Positions 12,601-27,329 are shown, numbered from the stretch's first letter. The stretch: 64,000 nt of DNA from Bos javanicus (GCF_032452875.1 NW_026893638.1:744001-808000), one strand, 5' to 3'. Numbers and translations: made by a program. The notes: generated from the letters alone by a model not told the origin.

Positions 12601-14274
12601 CCAGATCACGTGACTGAGCATGCACTGTTCACGTGGCTGATCATACACTGATCACGTGATGATCATGCACTGATCACTTGGATATCATGCACTGATCACG
12701 TGGCTGATCATACACTGTTCACGTGTCTGACCATGCACTGATCACGTGGCTGATCATACACTGCTCACGTAACTGATCATGCACTGATCACGTGGCTATC
12801 ATGCACTGATCACGTGGCTGAACATGCACTGTTCACGTGGCTGATCACACACCTGTCACGTGACATATCATGCACTGATCACGTGGCACTCATGCACTGA
12901 TCACGTGGCTGATCATACTCTGCTCACGTAACTCATGCACACATCACGTGGCTATCATGCACTGCTCACGTGGCTCGTCATGGAATGATTACGTAGCAAC
13001 CATATACTGGTAACGTGACTGATCATGCAAAGATCACGTAAATGATCATGCACTGTTCACGTGACTGATCATGTACTGATCACGTGACTGATCATGCACT
13101 GATCACGTGGCTATCATGCTCTGCTCACGTGGCTGATCATGCAACGATCACGTAGCAACCATGTACTGGTCACGTGACTGATCATGCACTGATCACGTAA
13201 TTGATCCTGCACTGATCACGTGGCTCATCATGCACTGATCACGTGGCTGATCACACATGTATCACGTGACTGATCATGCACTGATCACGTGGCTCTCATG
13301 CACTGATCACGTGGCTGTCATGCACTGATCACGTGGATATCATGCACTGATCACGTGGCTGATCACACACGTATCACATGACTGATCATGCACTGATCAC
13401 GTGGCTATCATGCACTGATCACGTGGCTATCATGCACTGATCACGTGGCTGATCATGCAATGATCACGTAGCTACCATGTACTGGTCACGTGACTGATCA
13501 TGCACTGATCACGTAATTGATCATGCACTGATCATGTGGCTGATCATGCACTGATCACGTGGCTGATCATACACTGATCACATAACTGATCATGCACTGA
13601 TCACGTGGCTGATCATGCACTGATCACGTGGCTATCATGCACTGATCACTTGGCTGACATACACTGATCACGTGCCTGGTCATGCACTGATCACGTGGCT
13701 GATCATGCACTGATCACGTGACTGATCATGCACTGATCACGTGGCTGATCATGCACTGATCACGTGATGATCATGCACTGATCACGTGGCTATCATGCAC
13801 TGCTCACGTGGCTGATCATGCCATGATCACGCAGCTACCATGTACTGGTCACATGACTGATCATGCACTGATCACGTGACTGATCATGCAGTGATCACGT
13901 GGCTATCATGAACTACTCACGTGGCTGATCATGCAATGATCATGTAGCTACCATGTACAGGTCACGTGAATGACCATACACCCATCAGGTGACTGATCAT
14001 GCACTGATCACGTGGCTATCATGCACTGATCACGGAACTGATCATGCACTGTTCACGTCTATATCATGCACTGATCACATGACTGCCCATGCACTGATCA
14101 CGTGGATGATCATACACTAATCTTGTGACAGATCATGCACTGATCACGTGGCTGATCATGCACTGATACCGTGACTGAGCATGGACTGATCACATGACTA
14201 TCATGTAGTGATCACGTGACTTAATGGCGCTGATCATGTGACTGATCATGCGCTGATCATGTTTGCTATCATAC

Positions 14275-14525
14275 ACTGATCATGTGCCTCTGGAGGCAAT
14301 AAACAAAGAGCTGAGTAGGCACGAATCAAACAGTCAGCAGGCAATAATCATGGAACTCAGGTGTGAGGAATCATGCTGCTCAGCTGGCAATAATCAAGCA
14401 GCTGAGCAGGCAGGAATTACGCAGCACAGCTGGCAATTGTCAAGCAGATGACAGGCAGGAATCGTGCAGCTCAGCTGGCAATTGTCAAGCAGATGAGCAG
14501 ACAGTAATCACGCAGCTCAGCAGGC
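14275..14525 (+). repeat. Diverged block, copy 10 (251 bp)
   Basis: Reference form. The following HOR is 1,924 bp, with a one-base contraction GATCCGTGG near 15,209 where the sister copies read GATCCCGTGG or GATCACGTGG. Confidence 0.92.
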
Positions 14526-16198
14526 CCAGATCACGTGACTGAGCATGCACTGTTCACGTGGCTGATCATACACTGATCACGTGATGATCATGCACTGATC
14601 ACTTGGATATCATGCACTGATCACGTGGCTGATCATACACTGTTCACGTGTCTGACCATGCACTGATCACGTGGCTGATCATACACTGCTCACGTAACTG
14701 ATCATGCACTGATCACGTGGCTATCATGCACTGATCACGTGGCTGAACATGCACTGTTCACGTGGCTGATCACACACCTGTCACGTGACATATCATGCAC
14801 TGATCACGTGGCACTCATGCACTGATCACGTGGCTGATCATACTCTGCTCACGTAACTCATGCACACATCACGTGGCTATCATGCACTGCTCACGTGGCT
14901 CGTCATGGAATGATTACGTAGCAACCATATACTGGTAACGTGACTGATCATGCAAAGATCACGTAAATGATCATGCACTGTTCACGTGACTGATCATGTA
15001 CTGATCACGTGACTGATCATGCACTGATCACGTGGCTATCATGCTCTGCTCACGTGGCTGATCATGCAACGATCACGTAGCAACCATGTACTGGTCACGT
15101 GACTGATCATGCACTGATCACGTAATTGATCCTGCACTGATCACGTGGCTCATCATGCACTGATCACGTGGCTGATCACACATGTATCACGTGACTGATC
15201 ATGCACTGATCCGTGGCTCTCATGCACTGATCACGTGGCTGTCATGCACTGATCACGTGGATATCATGCACTGATCACGTGGCTGATCACACACGTATCA
15301 CATGACTGATCATGCACTGATCACGTGGCTATCATGCACTGATCACGTGGCTATCATGCACTGATCACGTGGCTGATCATGCAATGATCACGTAGCTACC
15401 ATGTACTGGTCACGTGACTGATCATGCACTGATCACGTAATTGATCATGCACTGATCATGTGGCTGATCATGCACTGATCACGTGGCTGATCATACACTG
15501 ATCACATAACTGATCAAGCACTGATCACGTGGCTGATCATGCACTGATCACGTGGCTATCATGCACTGATCACTTGGCTGGACATACACTGATCACGTGC
15601 CTGGTCATGCACTGATCACGTGGCTGATCATGCACTGATCACGTGACTGATCATGCACTGATCACGTGTCTGATCATGCACTGATCACGTGATGATCATG
15701 CACTGATCACGTGGCTATCATGCACTGCTCACGTGGCTGATCATGCCATGATCACGCAGCTACCATGTACTGGTCACATGACTGATCATGCACTGATCAC
15801 GTGACTGATCATGCAGTGATCACGTGGCTATCATGAACTACTCACGTGGCTGATCATGCAATGATCATGTAGCTACCATGTACAGGTCACGTGAATGACC
15901 ATACACCCATCAGGTGACTGATCATGCACTGATCACGTGGCTATCATGCACTGATCACGGACTGATCATGCACTGTTCACGTCTATATCATGCACTGATC
16001 ACATGACTGCCCGTGCACTGATCACGTGGATGATCATACACTAATCTTGTGACAGATCATGCACTGATCACGTGGCTGATCATGCACTGATACCGTGACT
16101 GAGCATGGACTGATCACATGACTATCATGTAGTGATCACGTGACTTAATGGCGCTGATCATGTGACTGATCATGCGCTGATCATGTTTGCTATCATAC

Positions 16199-16449
16199 AC
16201 TGATCATGTGCCTCTGGAGGCAATAAACAAAGAGCTGAGTAGGCACGAATCAAACAGTCAGCAGGCAATAATCATGGAACTCAGGTGTGAGGAATCATGC
16301 TGCTCAGCTGGCAATAATCAAGCAGCTGAGCAGGCAGGAATTACGCAGCACAGCTGGCAATTGTCAAGCAGATGACAGGCAGGAATCGTGCAGCTCAGCT
16401 GGCAATTGTCAAGCAGATGAGCAGACAGTAATCACGCAGCTCAGCAGGC
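16199..16449 (+). repeat. Diverged block, copy 11 (251 bp)
   Basis: Reference form. The following HOR is 1,903 bp, about one unit shorter than the reference. It carries GATCCCATGG near 17,132 and GTGGCAGATCACAC near 17,206, variants also present near 1.9 kb and 41.5 kb. Confidence 0.92.
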
Positions 16450-18101
16450 CCAGATCACGTGACTGAGCATGCACTGTTCACGTGGCTGATCATACACTGA
16501 TCACGTGATGATCATGTACTGATCACTTGGATATCATGCACTGATCACGTGGCTGATCATACACTGTTCACGTGTCTGACCATGCACTGATCACGTGGCT
16601 GATCATACACTGCTCACGTAACTGATCATGCACTGATCACGTGGCTATCATGCACTGATCACGTGGCTGAACATGCACTGTTCACGTGGCTGATCACACA
16701 CCTGTCACGTGACATATCATGCACTGATCACGTGGCACTCATGCACTGATCACGTGGCTGATCATACTCTGCTCACGTAACTCATGCACACATCACGTGG
16801 CTATCATGCACTGCTCACGTGGCTCGTCATGGAATGATCACGTAGCAACCATATACTGGTCACGTGACTGATCATGCACAGATCACGTCAATGATCATGC
16901 ACTGTTCACCTGACTGATCATGTACTGATCACGTGACTGATCATGCACTGATCACGTGGCTATCATGCCCTGCTCACGTGGCTGATCATGCAATGATCAC
17001 GTAGCAACCATGTACTGGTCACGTGACTGATCATGCACTGATCACGTAATTGATCCTGCACTGATCACGTGGCTCATCATGCACTGATCACGTGGCTGAT
17101 CACACATGTATCACGTGACTGATCATGCACTGATCCCATGGCTCTCATGCACTGATCACGTGGCTGTCATGCACTGATCACGTGGATATCATGCACTGAT
17201 CACGTGGCAGATCACACACGTATCACATGACTGATCATGCACTGATCACGTGGCTATCATGCACTGATCACGTGGCTATCATGCACTGATCACGTGGCTG
17301 ATCAGGCAATGATCACGTAGCTACCATGTACTGGTCACGTGACTGATCATGCACTGATCACGTAATTGATCATGCACTGATCATGTGGCTGATCATGCAC
17401 TGATCACGTGGCTGATCATACACTGATCACATAACTGATCATGCACTGATCACGTGACTGATCATGCACTGATCACGTGGCTATCATGCACTGATCACTT
17501 GGCTGACATACACTGATCACGTGCCTGATCATGCACTGATCACGTGGCTGATCATGCACTGATCACGTGACTGATCATGCACTGATCTCGTGTCTGATCA
17601 TGCACTGATCACGTGGCTATCATGCACTGCTCACGTGGCTGATCATGCCATGATCACGCAGCTACCATGTACTGGTCACATGACTGATCATGCACTGATC
17701 ACGTGACTGATCATGCAGTGATCACGTGGCTATCATGAACTACTAACGTGGCTGATCATGCAATGATCATGTAGCTACCATGTACAGGTCACGTGAATGA
17801 TCATACACCCATCAGGTGACTGATCATGCACTGATCACGTGGCTATCATGCACTGACAACGAGACTGATCATGCACTGTTCACGTCTATATCATGCACTG
17901 ATCACATGACTGCCCATGCACTGATCACGTGGATGATCATACACTAATCTTGTGACAGATCATGCACTGATCACGTGGCTGATCATGCACTGATACCGTG
18001 ACTGAGCATGGACTGATCACATGACTATCATGTAGTGATCACGTGACTTAATGGCGCTGATCATGTGACTGATCATGCGCTGATCATGTTTGCTATCATA
18101 C

Positions 18102-18352
18102 ACTGATCATGTGCCTCTGGAGGCAATAAACAAAGAGCTGAGTAGGCACGAATCAAACAGTCAGCAGGCAATAATCATGGAACTCAGGTGTGAGGAATCA
18201 TGCTGCTCAGCTGGCAATAATCAAGCAGCTGAGCAGGCAGGAATTACGCAGCACAGCTGGCAATTGTCAAGCAGATGACAGGCAGGAATCGTGCAGCTCA
18301 GCTGGCAATTGTCAAGCAGATGAGCAGACAGTAATCACGCAGCTCAGCAGGC
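18102..18352 (+). repeat. Diverged block, copy 12 (251 bp)
   Basis: Reference form. The following HOR is 2,017 bp and rearranged. Plain units fill 18.49-18.71 kb, and the GCCATGATCACGCAG landmark appears three times (about 19.21, 19.32 and 19.66 kb), which indicates internal duplication. Confidence 0.92.
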
Positions 18353-18489
18353 CCAGATCACGTGACTGAGCATGCACTGTTCACGTGGCTGATCATACAC
18401 TGATCACGTGATGATCATGCACTGATCACTTGGATATCATGCACTGATCACGTGGCTGATCATACACTGTTCACGTGTCTGACATGCAC

Positions 18490-18712
18490 TGATCACGTGG
18501 CTGATCATGCACTGATCACGTGATGATCATGCACTGATCACGTGGCTATCATGCACTGATCACGTGGCTGATCATGCACTGATCACGTGACTGATCATGC
18601 ACTGATCACGTGGCTGATCATGCACTGATCACGTGACTGATCATGCACTGATCACGTGGCTATCATGCACTGATCACGTGGCTGATCATGCACTGATCAC
18701 GTGGCTGATCAC
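18490..18712 (+). repeat. Plain-unit run after copy 12
   Basis: About ten consecutive units match the plain sequence, replacing the usual landmark-bearing units between CACGTGTCTGACC and CACACCTGTCACG. A one-base contraction (TCTGACATGC near 18,480) marks the left edge. Confidence 0.78.
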
Positions 18713-20118
18713 ACACTGTCACGTGACATATCATGCACTGATCACGTGGCACTCATGCACTGATCACGTGGCTGATCATACTCTGATCACGTAACTCATG
18801 CACACATCACGTGGCTATCATGCACTGCTCACGTGGCTGTCATGGAATGATCACGTAGCAACCATATACTGGTCACGTGACTGATCATGCACTGATCACG
18901 TAAATGATCATGCACTGTTCACGTGACTGATCATGCACTGATCACGTGACTGATCATGCACTGATCACGTGGCTATCATGCACTGATCACGTGGCTGATC
19001 ATGCACTGATCACGTAGCTACCATGTACTGGTCACGTGACTGATCATGCACTGAGCACGTAATTGATCATGCACTGATCACGTGGCTGATCATGCACTGA
19101 TCACGTGGCTGATCATGCACTGATCACATAACTGATCATGCACTGATCACGTGACTGATCATGCACTGATCACGTGGCTATCATGCACTGCTCACGTGGC
19201 TGATTATGCCATGATCACGCAGCTACCATGTACTGGTCACATGACTGAGCATGCACTGATCACGTAATTGATCATGCACTGATCATGTGGCTGATCATGC
19301 ACTGATCACGTGGCTGATCATGCCATGATCACGCAGCTACCATGTACTGGTCACGTGACTGATCATGCACTGATCACGTCATTGATCCTGCACTGATCAT
19401 GTGGCTGATCATGCACTGATCACGTGGCTGATCATACACTGATCACATAACTGATCATGCACTGATCACGTGACTGATCATGCACTGATCACGTGGCTAT
19501 CATGCACTGATCACTTGGCTGGACATACACTGATCATGTGCCTGGTCATGCACTGATCACGTGGCTGATCATGCACTGATCACGTGACTGATCATGCACT
19601 GATCTCGTGTCTGATCATGCACTGGTCACGTGGCTATCATGCACTGCTCACGTGGCTGATCATGCCATGATCACGCAGCTACCATGTACTGGTCACATGA
19701 CTGATCATGCACTGATCACGTGACTGATCATGCAGTGATCACGTGGCTATCATGAACTACTCACGTGGCTGATCATGCAATGATCATGTAGCTACCATGT
19801 ACAGGTCACGTGAATGATCATACACCCATCAGGTGACTGATCATGCACTGATCACGTGGCTATCATGCACTGATCACGAGACTGATCATGCACTGTTCAC
19901 GTCTATATCATGCACTGATCACATGACTGCCCGTGCACTGATCACGTGGATGATCATACACTAATCTTGTGACAGATCATGCACTGATCACGTGGCTGAT
20001 CATGCACTGATACCGTGACTGAGCATGGACTGATCACATGACTATCATGTAGTGATCACGTGACTTAATGGCGCTGATCATGTGACTGATCATGCGCTGA
20101 TCATGTTTGCTATCATAC

Positions 20119-20369
20119 ACTGATCATGTGCCTCTGGAGGCAATAAACAAAGAGCTGAGTAGGCACAAATCAAACAGTCAGCAGGCAATAATCATGGAAC
20201 ACAGGTGTGAGGAATCATGCTGCTCAGCTGGCAATAATCAAGCAGCTGAGCAGGCAGGAATTACGCAGCACAGCTGGCAATTGTCAAGCAGATGACAGGC
20301 AGCAATCGTGCAGCTCAGCTGGCAATTGTCAAGCAGATGAGCAGACAGGAATCACGCAGCTCAGCAGGC
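20119..20369 (+). repeat. Diverged block, copy 13 (251 bp)
   Basis: Shares GCACAAATC and GGAACACAGG with copy 1, and adds GGCAGCAATCG and GACAGGAATCACG. The following HOR is shortened to 1,631 bp by an apparent unequal exchange at about 21,290. Confidence 0.92.
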
Positions 20370-21749
20370 CCAGATCACGTGACTGAGCATGCACTGTTCA
20401 CGTGGCTGATCATACACTGATCACGTGATGATCATGTACTGATCACTTGGATATCATGCACTGATCACGTGGCTGATCATACACTGTTCACGTGTCTGAC
20501 CATGCACTGATCACGTGGCTGATCATACACTGCTCACGTAACTGATCATGCACTGATCACGTGGCTATCATGCACTGATCACGTGGCTGAACATGCACTG
20601 TTCACGTGGCTGAGCACACACCTGTCACGTGACATATCCTGCACTGATCACGTGGCACTCATGCACTGATCACGTGGCTGATCATACTCTGCTCACGTAA
20701 CTCATGCACACATCACGTGGCTATCATGCACTGCTCACGTGGCTCGTCATGGAATGATCACGTAGCAACCATATACTGGTAACGTGACTGAACATGCAAA
20801 GATCACGTAAATGATCATGCACTGTTCACGTGACTGATCATGTACTGATCACGTGACTGATCATGCACTGACCACGTGGCTATCATGCTCTGCTCACGTG
20901 GCTGATCATGCAACGATCACGTAGCAACCATGTACTGGTCACGTGACTGATCATGCACTGATCACGTAATTGATCCTGCACTGATCACGTGGCTCATCAT
21001 GCACTGATCACGTGGCTGATCACACATGTATCACGTGACTGATCATGCACTGATCCCGTGTCTCTCATGCACTGATCACGTGGCTGTCATGCACTGATCA
21101 CGTGGATATCATGCACTGATCATGTGGCTGATCACACACGTATCACATGACTGATCATGCACTGATCACGTGGATATCATGCACTGATCACGTGGCTGAT
21201 CAGGCAATGATCACGTAGCTACCATGTACTGGTCACGTGACTGATCATGCACTGAGCACGTAATTGATCATGCACTGATCACGTGGCTGATCAGGCAATG
21301 ATCACGCAGCTACCATGTACTGGTCACATGACTGATCATGCACTGATCACGTGACTGATCATGCAGTGATCACGTGGCTATCATGAAATACTCACGTGGC
21401 TGATCATGCAATGATCATGTAGCTACCATGTACAGGTCACGTGAATGATCATACACCCATCAGGTGACTGATCATGCACTGATCACGTGGCTATCATGCA
21501 CTGATCACGAGACTGATCATGCACTGTTCACGTCTATATCATGCACTGATCACATGACTGCCCGTGCACTGATCACGTGGATGATCATACACTAATCTTT
21601 TGACAGATCATGCACTAATCACGTGGCTGATCATGCACTGATACCGTGACTGAGCATGGACTGATCACATGACTATCATGTAGTGATCACGTGACTTAAT
21701 GGCGCTGATCATGTGACTGATCATGCGCTGATCATGTTTGCTATCATAC

Positions 21750-22000
21750 ACTGATCATGTGCCTCTGGAGGCAATAAACAAAGAGCTGAGTAGGCACGAA
21801 TCAAACAGTCAGAAGGCAATAATCATGGAACTCAGGTGTGAGGAATCATGCTGCTCAGCTGGCAATAATCAAGCAGCTGAGCAGGCAGGAATTACGCAGC
21901 ACAGCTGGCAATTGTCAAGCAGATGACAGGCAGGAATCGTGCAGCTCAGCTGGCAATTGTCAAGCAGATGAGCAGACAGGAATCACGCAGCTCAGCAGGC
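21750..22000 (+). repeat. Diverged block, copy 14 (251 bp)
   Basis: Full length with AGTCAGAAGGC instead of AGTCAGCAGGC, shared with copy 25. The following HOR is enlarged to 2,222 bp because the CAGGCAATG to CACATAACTG segment occurs twice (landmarks at about 22,830 and 23,308). A second 2,222-bp HOR follows copy 28, exactly 22,044 bp downstream. Confidence 0.92.
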
Positions 22001-23971
22001 CCAGATCACGTGACTGAGCATGCACTGTTCACGTGGCTGATCATACACTGATCACGTGATGATCATGTACTGATCACTTGGATATCATGCACTGATCACG
22101 TGGCTGATCATACACTGTTCACGTGTCTGACCATGCACTGATCACGTGGCTGATCATACACTGCTCACGTAACTGATCATGCACTGATCACGTGGCTATC
22201 ATGCACTGATCACGTGGCTGAACATGCACTGTTCACGTGGCTGATAACACACCTGTCACGTGACATATCCTGCACTGATCACGTGGCACTCATGCACTGA
22301 TCACGTGGCTGATCATACTCTGCTCACGTAACTCATGCACACTTCACGTGGCTATCATGCACAGCTCACGTGGCTCGTCATGGAATGATCACGTAGCAAC
22401 CATATACTGGTAACGTGACTGAACATGCAAAGATCACGTAAATGATCATGCACTGTTCACGTGACTGATCATGTACTGATCACGTGACTGATCATGCACT
22501 GACCACGTGGCTATCATGCTCTGCTCACGTGGCTGATCATGCAACGATCACGTAGCAACCATGTACTGGTCACGTGACTGATCATGCACTGATCACGTAA
22601 TTGATCCTGCACTGATCACGTGGCTCATCATGCACTGATCACGTGGCTGATCACACATGTATCACGTGACTGATCATGCACTGATCCCGTGGCTCTCATG
22701 CACTGATCACGTGGCTGTCATGCACTGATCACGTGGATATCATGCACTGATCATGTGGCTGATCACACACGTATCACATGACTGATCATGCACTGATCAC
22801 GTGGCTATCATGCACTGATCACGTGGCTGATCAGGCAATGATCACGTAGCTACCATGTACTGGTCACGTGACTGATCATGCACTGAGCACGTAATTGATC
22901 ATGCACTGATCATGTGGCTGATCATGCACTGATCACGTGGCTGATCATACACTGATCACATAACTGATCATGCACTGATCACGTGACTGATCATGCACTG
23001 ATCACGTGGCTATCATGCACTGATCACTTGGCTGGACATACACTGATCACGTGCCTGGTCATGCACTGATCACGTGGCTGATCATGCACTGATCACGTGA
23101 CTGATCATGCACTGATCTCGTGTCTGATCATGCACTTATCACGTGGCTATCATGCACTGCTCACGTGGCTGATCATGCCATGATCACGCAGCTACCATGT
23201 ACTGGTCACATGACTGATCATGCACTGATCACGTGACTGATCATGCAGTGATCACGTGGCTATCATGCACTGATCACGTGGCTATCATGCACTGATCACG
23301 TGGCTGATCAGGCAATGATCACGTAGCTACCATGTACTGGTCACGTGACTGATCATGCACTGAGCACGTAATTGATCATGCACTGATCATGTGGCTGATC
23401 ATGCGCTGATCACGTGGCTGATCATACACTGATCACATAACTGATCATGCACTGATCACGTGACTGATCATGCACTGATCACGTGGCTATCATGCACTGC
23501 TCACGTGGCTGATCATGCCATGATCACGCAGCTACCATGTACTGGTCACATGACTGAGCATGCACTGATCACGTGACTGATCATGCAGTGTTCACGTGGC
23601 TATCATAAACTACTCACGTGGCTGATCATGCAATGATCATGTAGCTACCATGTACAGGTCACGTGAATGATCATACACCCATCAGGTGACTGATCATGCA
23701 CTGATCACGTGGCTATCATGCACTGATCACGAGACTGATCATGCACTGTTCACGTCTATATCATGCACTGATCACATGACTGCCCGTGCACTGATCACGT
23801 GGATGATCATACACTAATCTTGTGACAGATCATGCACTGATCACGTGGCTGATCATGCACCGATATCGTGACTGAGCATGGACTGATCACATGACTATCA
23901 TGTAGTGATCACGTGACTTAATGGCGCTGATCATGTGACTGATCATGCGCTGATCATGTTTGCTATCATAC

Positions 23972-24177
23972 ACTGATCATGTGCCTCTGGAGGCAATAAA
24001 CAAAGAGCTGAGTAGGCACGAATCAAACAGTCAGCAGGCAATAATCATGGAACACAGGTGTGAGGAATCATGCTCCTCAGCTGGCAATAATCAAGCAGCT
24101 GAGCATTCAGGCATCGTGCAGCTCAGCTGGCAATTGTCAAGCAGATGAGCAGACAGTAATCACGCAGCTCAGCAGGC
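23972..24177 (+). repeat. Diverged block, copy 15 (short form, 206 bp)
   Basis: Has the 45-bp deletion. Private changes include CATGCTCCTCAG and GAGCATTCAGGCATCG. The altered GAGCAT is shared with short copy 29 (GAGCATGCAGG), which points to common descent. The following spacer (start-to-start 1,790 bp) is a nearly complete HOR. Confidence 0.92.
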
Positions 24178-25510
24178 CCAGATCACGTGACTGAGCATGC
24201 ACTGTTCACGTGGCTGATCATACACTGATCACGTGATGATCATGCACTGATCACTTGGATATCATGCACTGATCACGTGGCTGATCATACACTGTTCACG
24301 TGTCTGACCATGCACTGATCACATGGCTGATCATACACTGCTCACGTAACTGATCATGCACTGATCACATGGCTATCATGCACTGATCACGTGGCTGAAC
24401 ATGCACTGTTCACGTGGCTGATCACACACCTGTCACGTGACATATCATGCACTGATCACGTGGCACTCATGCACTGATCACGTGGATGATCATACTCTGC
24501 TCACATAACTCATGCACACATCACATGGCTATCATGCACTGCTCACGTGGCTCGTCATGGAATGATCACGTAGCAACCATATACTGGTAACGTGACTGAT
24601 CATGCAAAGATCACGTAAATGATCATGCACTGTTCACGTGGCTATCATGCTCTGCTCACGTGGCTGATCATGCAACGATCACGTAGCAACCATGTACTGG
24701 TCACGTGACTGATCATGCACTGATCACGTAATTGATCCTGCACTGATCACGTGGCTCATCATGCACTGATAACGTGGCTGATCACACATGTATCACGTGA
24801 CTGATCATGCACTGATCCCGTGGCTCTCATGCACTGATCACGTGGCTGTCATGCACTGATCACGTGGATACCATGCACTGATCATGTGGCTGATCACACA
24901 CGTATCACATGACTGATCATGCACTGATCACGTGGCTATCATGCACTGATCACGTGGCTGATCAGGCAATGATCACGTAGCTACCATGTACTGGTCACGT
25001 GACTGATCATGCACTGAGCACGTAATTGATCATGCACTGATCATGTGGCTGATCATGCACTGATCACGTGGCTGATCATACACTGATCACATAACTGATC
25101 ATGCACTGATCACGTGACTGATCATGCACTGATCACGTGGCTATCATGCACTGATCACTTGGCTGACATACACTGATCACGTGCCTGGTCATGCACTGAT
25201 CACGTGGCTGATCATGCACTGATCACGTGACTGATCATGCACTGATCTCGTGTCTGATCATGCACTGATCACGTGGCTATCATGCACTGCTCACGTGGCT
25301 GATCATGCCATGATCACCCAGCTACCATGTACTGGTCAAATGACTGATCATGCACTGATCACGTGACTGATCATGCAGTGATCACGTGGCTATCATGAAA
25401 TACTCACGTGGCTGATCATGCAATGATCATGTAGCTACCATGTACAGGTCACGTGAATGATCATACACCCATCAGGTGACTGATCATGCACTGATCACGT
25501 GGCTATCATG

Positions 25511-26764
25511 CACTGATCACGAGACTGATCATGCACTGTTCACGTCTATATCATGCACTGATCACATGACTGCCCGTGCACTGATCACGTGGATGATCAT
25601 ACACTAATCTTGTGACAGATCATGCACTGATCACGTGGCTATTCATGCACTGATACCGTGACTGAGCATGGACTGATCACATGACTATCATGTAGTGATC
25701 ACGTGACTTAATGGCGCTGACCATGTGACTGATCATGCGCTGATCATGTTTGCTATCATACACTGATCATGTGCCTCTGGAGGCAATAAACACAGAGCTG
25801 AGTAGGCACGAATCAAACAGTCAGCAGGCAATAATCATGGAACACAGGTGTGAGGAATCATGCTGCTCAGCTGGCAATAATCAAGCAGCTGAGCAGGCAG
25901 GAATTACGCAGCACAGCTGGCAATTGTCAAACAGATGACAGGCAGCAATCGTGCAGCTCAGCTGGCAATTGTCAAGCAGATGAGCAGACAGTAATCACGC
26001 AGCTCAGCAGGCCCAGATAACGTGACTGAGCATGCACTGTTCACGTGTCTGATCATGTACTGATCACGTGACTGATCATGCACTGACCACGTGGCTATCA
26101 TGCTCTGCTCACGTGGCTGATCATGCAACGATCACGTCGCAACCATGTACTGGTTACGTGACGGATCATGCACTGATCACGTAATTGATCCTGCACTGAT
26201 CACGTGGCTCATCATGCACTGATCACGTGGCTGATCACACATGTGTCACGTGACTGATCATGCACTGATCCCGTGGCTCTCATGCACTGATCACGTGGCT
26301 GTCATGCACTGATCACGTGGATATCATGCACTGATCATGTGGCTGATCACACACGTATCACATGACTGATCATGCACTGATCACGTGGCTATCATGCACT
26401 GATCACGTGGCTATCATGCACTGATCACGTGGCTGATCAGGCAATGATCACGTAGCTACCATGTACTGCTCACGTAACTGATCATGCACTGAGCACGTAA
26501 TTGATCATGCACTGACCATGTGGCTGATCATGCACTGATCACGTGGCTGATCATACACTGATCACATAACTGATCATGCACTGATCACGTGACTGATCAT
26601 GCACTGATCACGTGACTGATCATGCACTGACCACGTGGCTATCATGCTCTGCTCACGTGGCTGATCATGCAACGATCACGTAGCAACCATGTACTGGTCA
26701 CGTGACTGATCATGCACTGATCACGTAATTGATCCTGCACTGATCACGTGGCTCATCATGCACT
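25511..26764 (+). repeat. Duplicated segment, 1,819-bp offset, left copy
   Basis: Begins at CACTGATCACGAG and runs through copy 16 to GTGGCTCATCATGC, matching 27330-28583 almost base for base. A difference I noted is CGGATCATGC here against CGGACCATGC in the right copy. Related versions of about 1.1 kb lie at roughly 31299-32397 and 35880-36978. Markers shared by all four: AACACAGAGCTG, CAGATAACGTG, CACGTCGCAACC, GGTTACGTGACGG. Confidence 0.88.
25762..26012 (+). repeat. Diverged block, copy 16 (ACACAGAG family)
   Basis: First of the family marked by AACACAGAGCTG, GTCAAACAGATG and, just after the block, CAGATAACGTGAC. Copies 18, 20 and 23 share all three markers. The spacer jumps directly from the block to TGTCTGATCATGTACTG, lacks the first landmarks and is only 1,136 bp start-to-start. 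Confidence 0.92.
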
Positions 26765-26897
26765 GATCACGTGGCTGATCATGCACTGATACCGTGACTG
26801 AGCATGGACTGATCACATGACTATCATGTAGTGATCACGTGACTTAATGGCGCTGATCATGTGACTGATCATGCGCTGATCATGTTTGCTATCATAC

Positions 26898-27148
26898 ACT
26901 GATCATGTGCCTCTGGAGGCAATAAACAAAGAGCTGAGTAGGCACGAATCAAACAGTCAGCAGGCAATAACCATGGAACTCAGGTGTGAGGAATCATGCT
27001 GCTCAGCTGGCAATAATCAAGCAGCTGAACAGGCAGGAATTACGCAGCACAGCTGGCAATTGTCAAGCAGATGGCAGGCAGGAATCGTGCAGCTCAGCTG
27101 GCAATTGTCAAGCAGATGAGCAGACAGGAATCACGCAGCTCAGCAGGC
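26898..27148 (+). repeat. Diverged block, copy 17 (readthrough variant)
   Basis: Has GATGGCAGGC where almost all other copies have GATGACAGGC, removing the TGA and extending the incidental frame to 77 codons. It also has AATAACCATGG and CAGCTGAACAGG. Only copy 19 shares the full set. The upstream spacer is cut short: near 26,790 the sequence passes from GTGGCTCATC units straight to the TGATACCGTG leader. Spacing to copy 18 is 683 bp. Confidence 0.92.
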
Positions 27149-27329
27149 CCAGATCACGTGACTGAGCATGCACTGTTCACGTGGCTGATCATACACTGAT
27201 CAAGTGATGATCATGCACTGATCACTTGGATATCATGCACTGATCACGTGGCTGATCATACACTGTTCACGTGTCTGACCATGCACTGATCACGTGGCTG
27301 ATCATACACTGCTCACGTAACTGATCATG

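Larger units (their letters stand above)
5307..18101 (+). repeat. Regular HOR domain, about 1,925-bp period
   Basis: Blocks start 1,925, 1,268, 1,924, 1,926, 1,925, 1,924 and 1,903 bp apart. Landmark variants repeat in the same order in each HOR, and neighbouring HORs differ mainly by scattered single bases, so this is the most homogeneous part of the array. The one short HOR (7,220-8,488) lacks about 656 bp, close to a whole number of units, as expected from unequal exchange in register. Confidence 0.9.
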
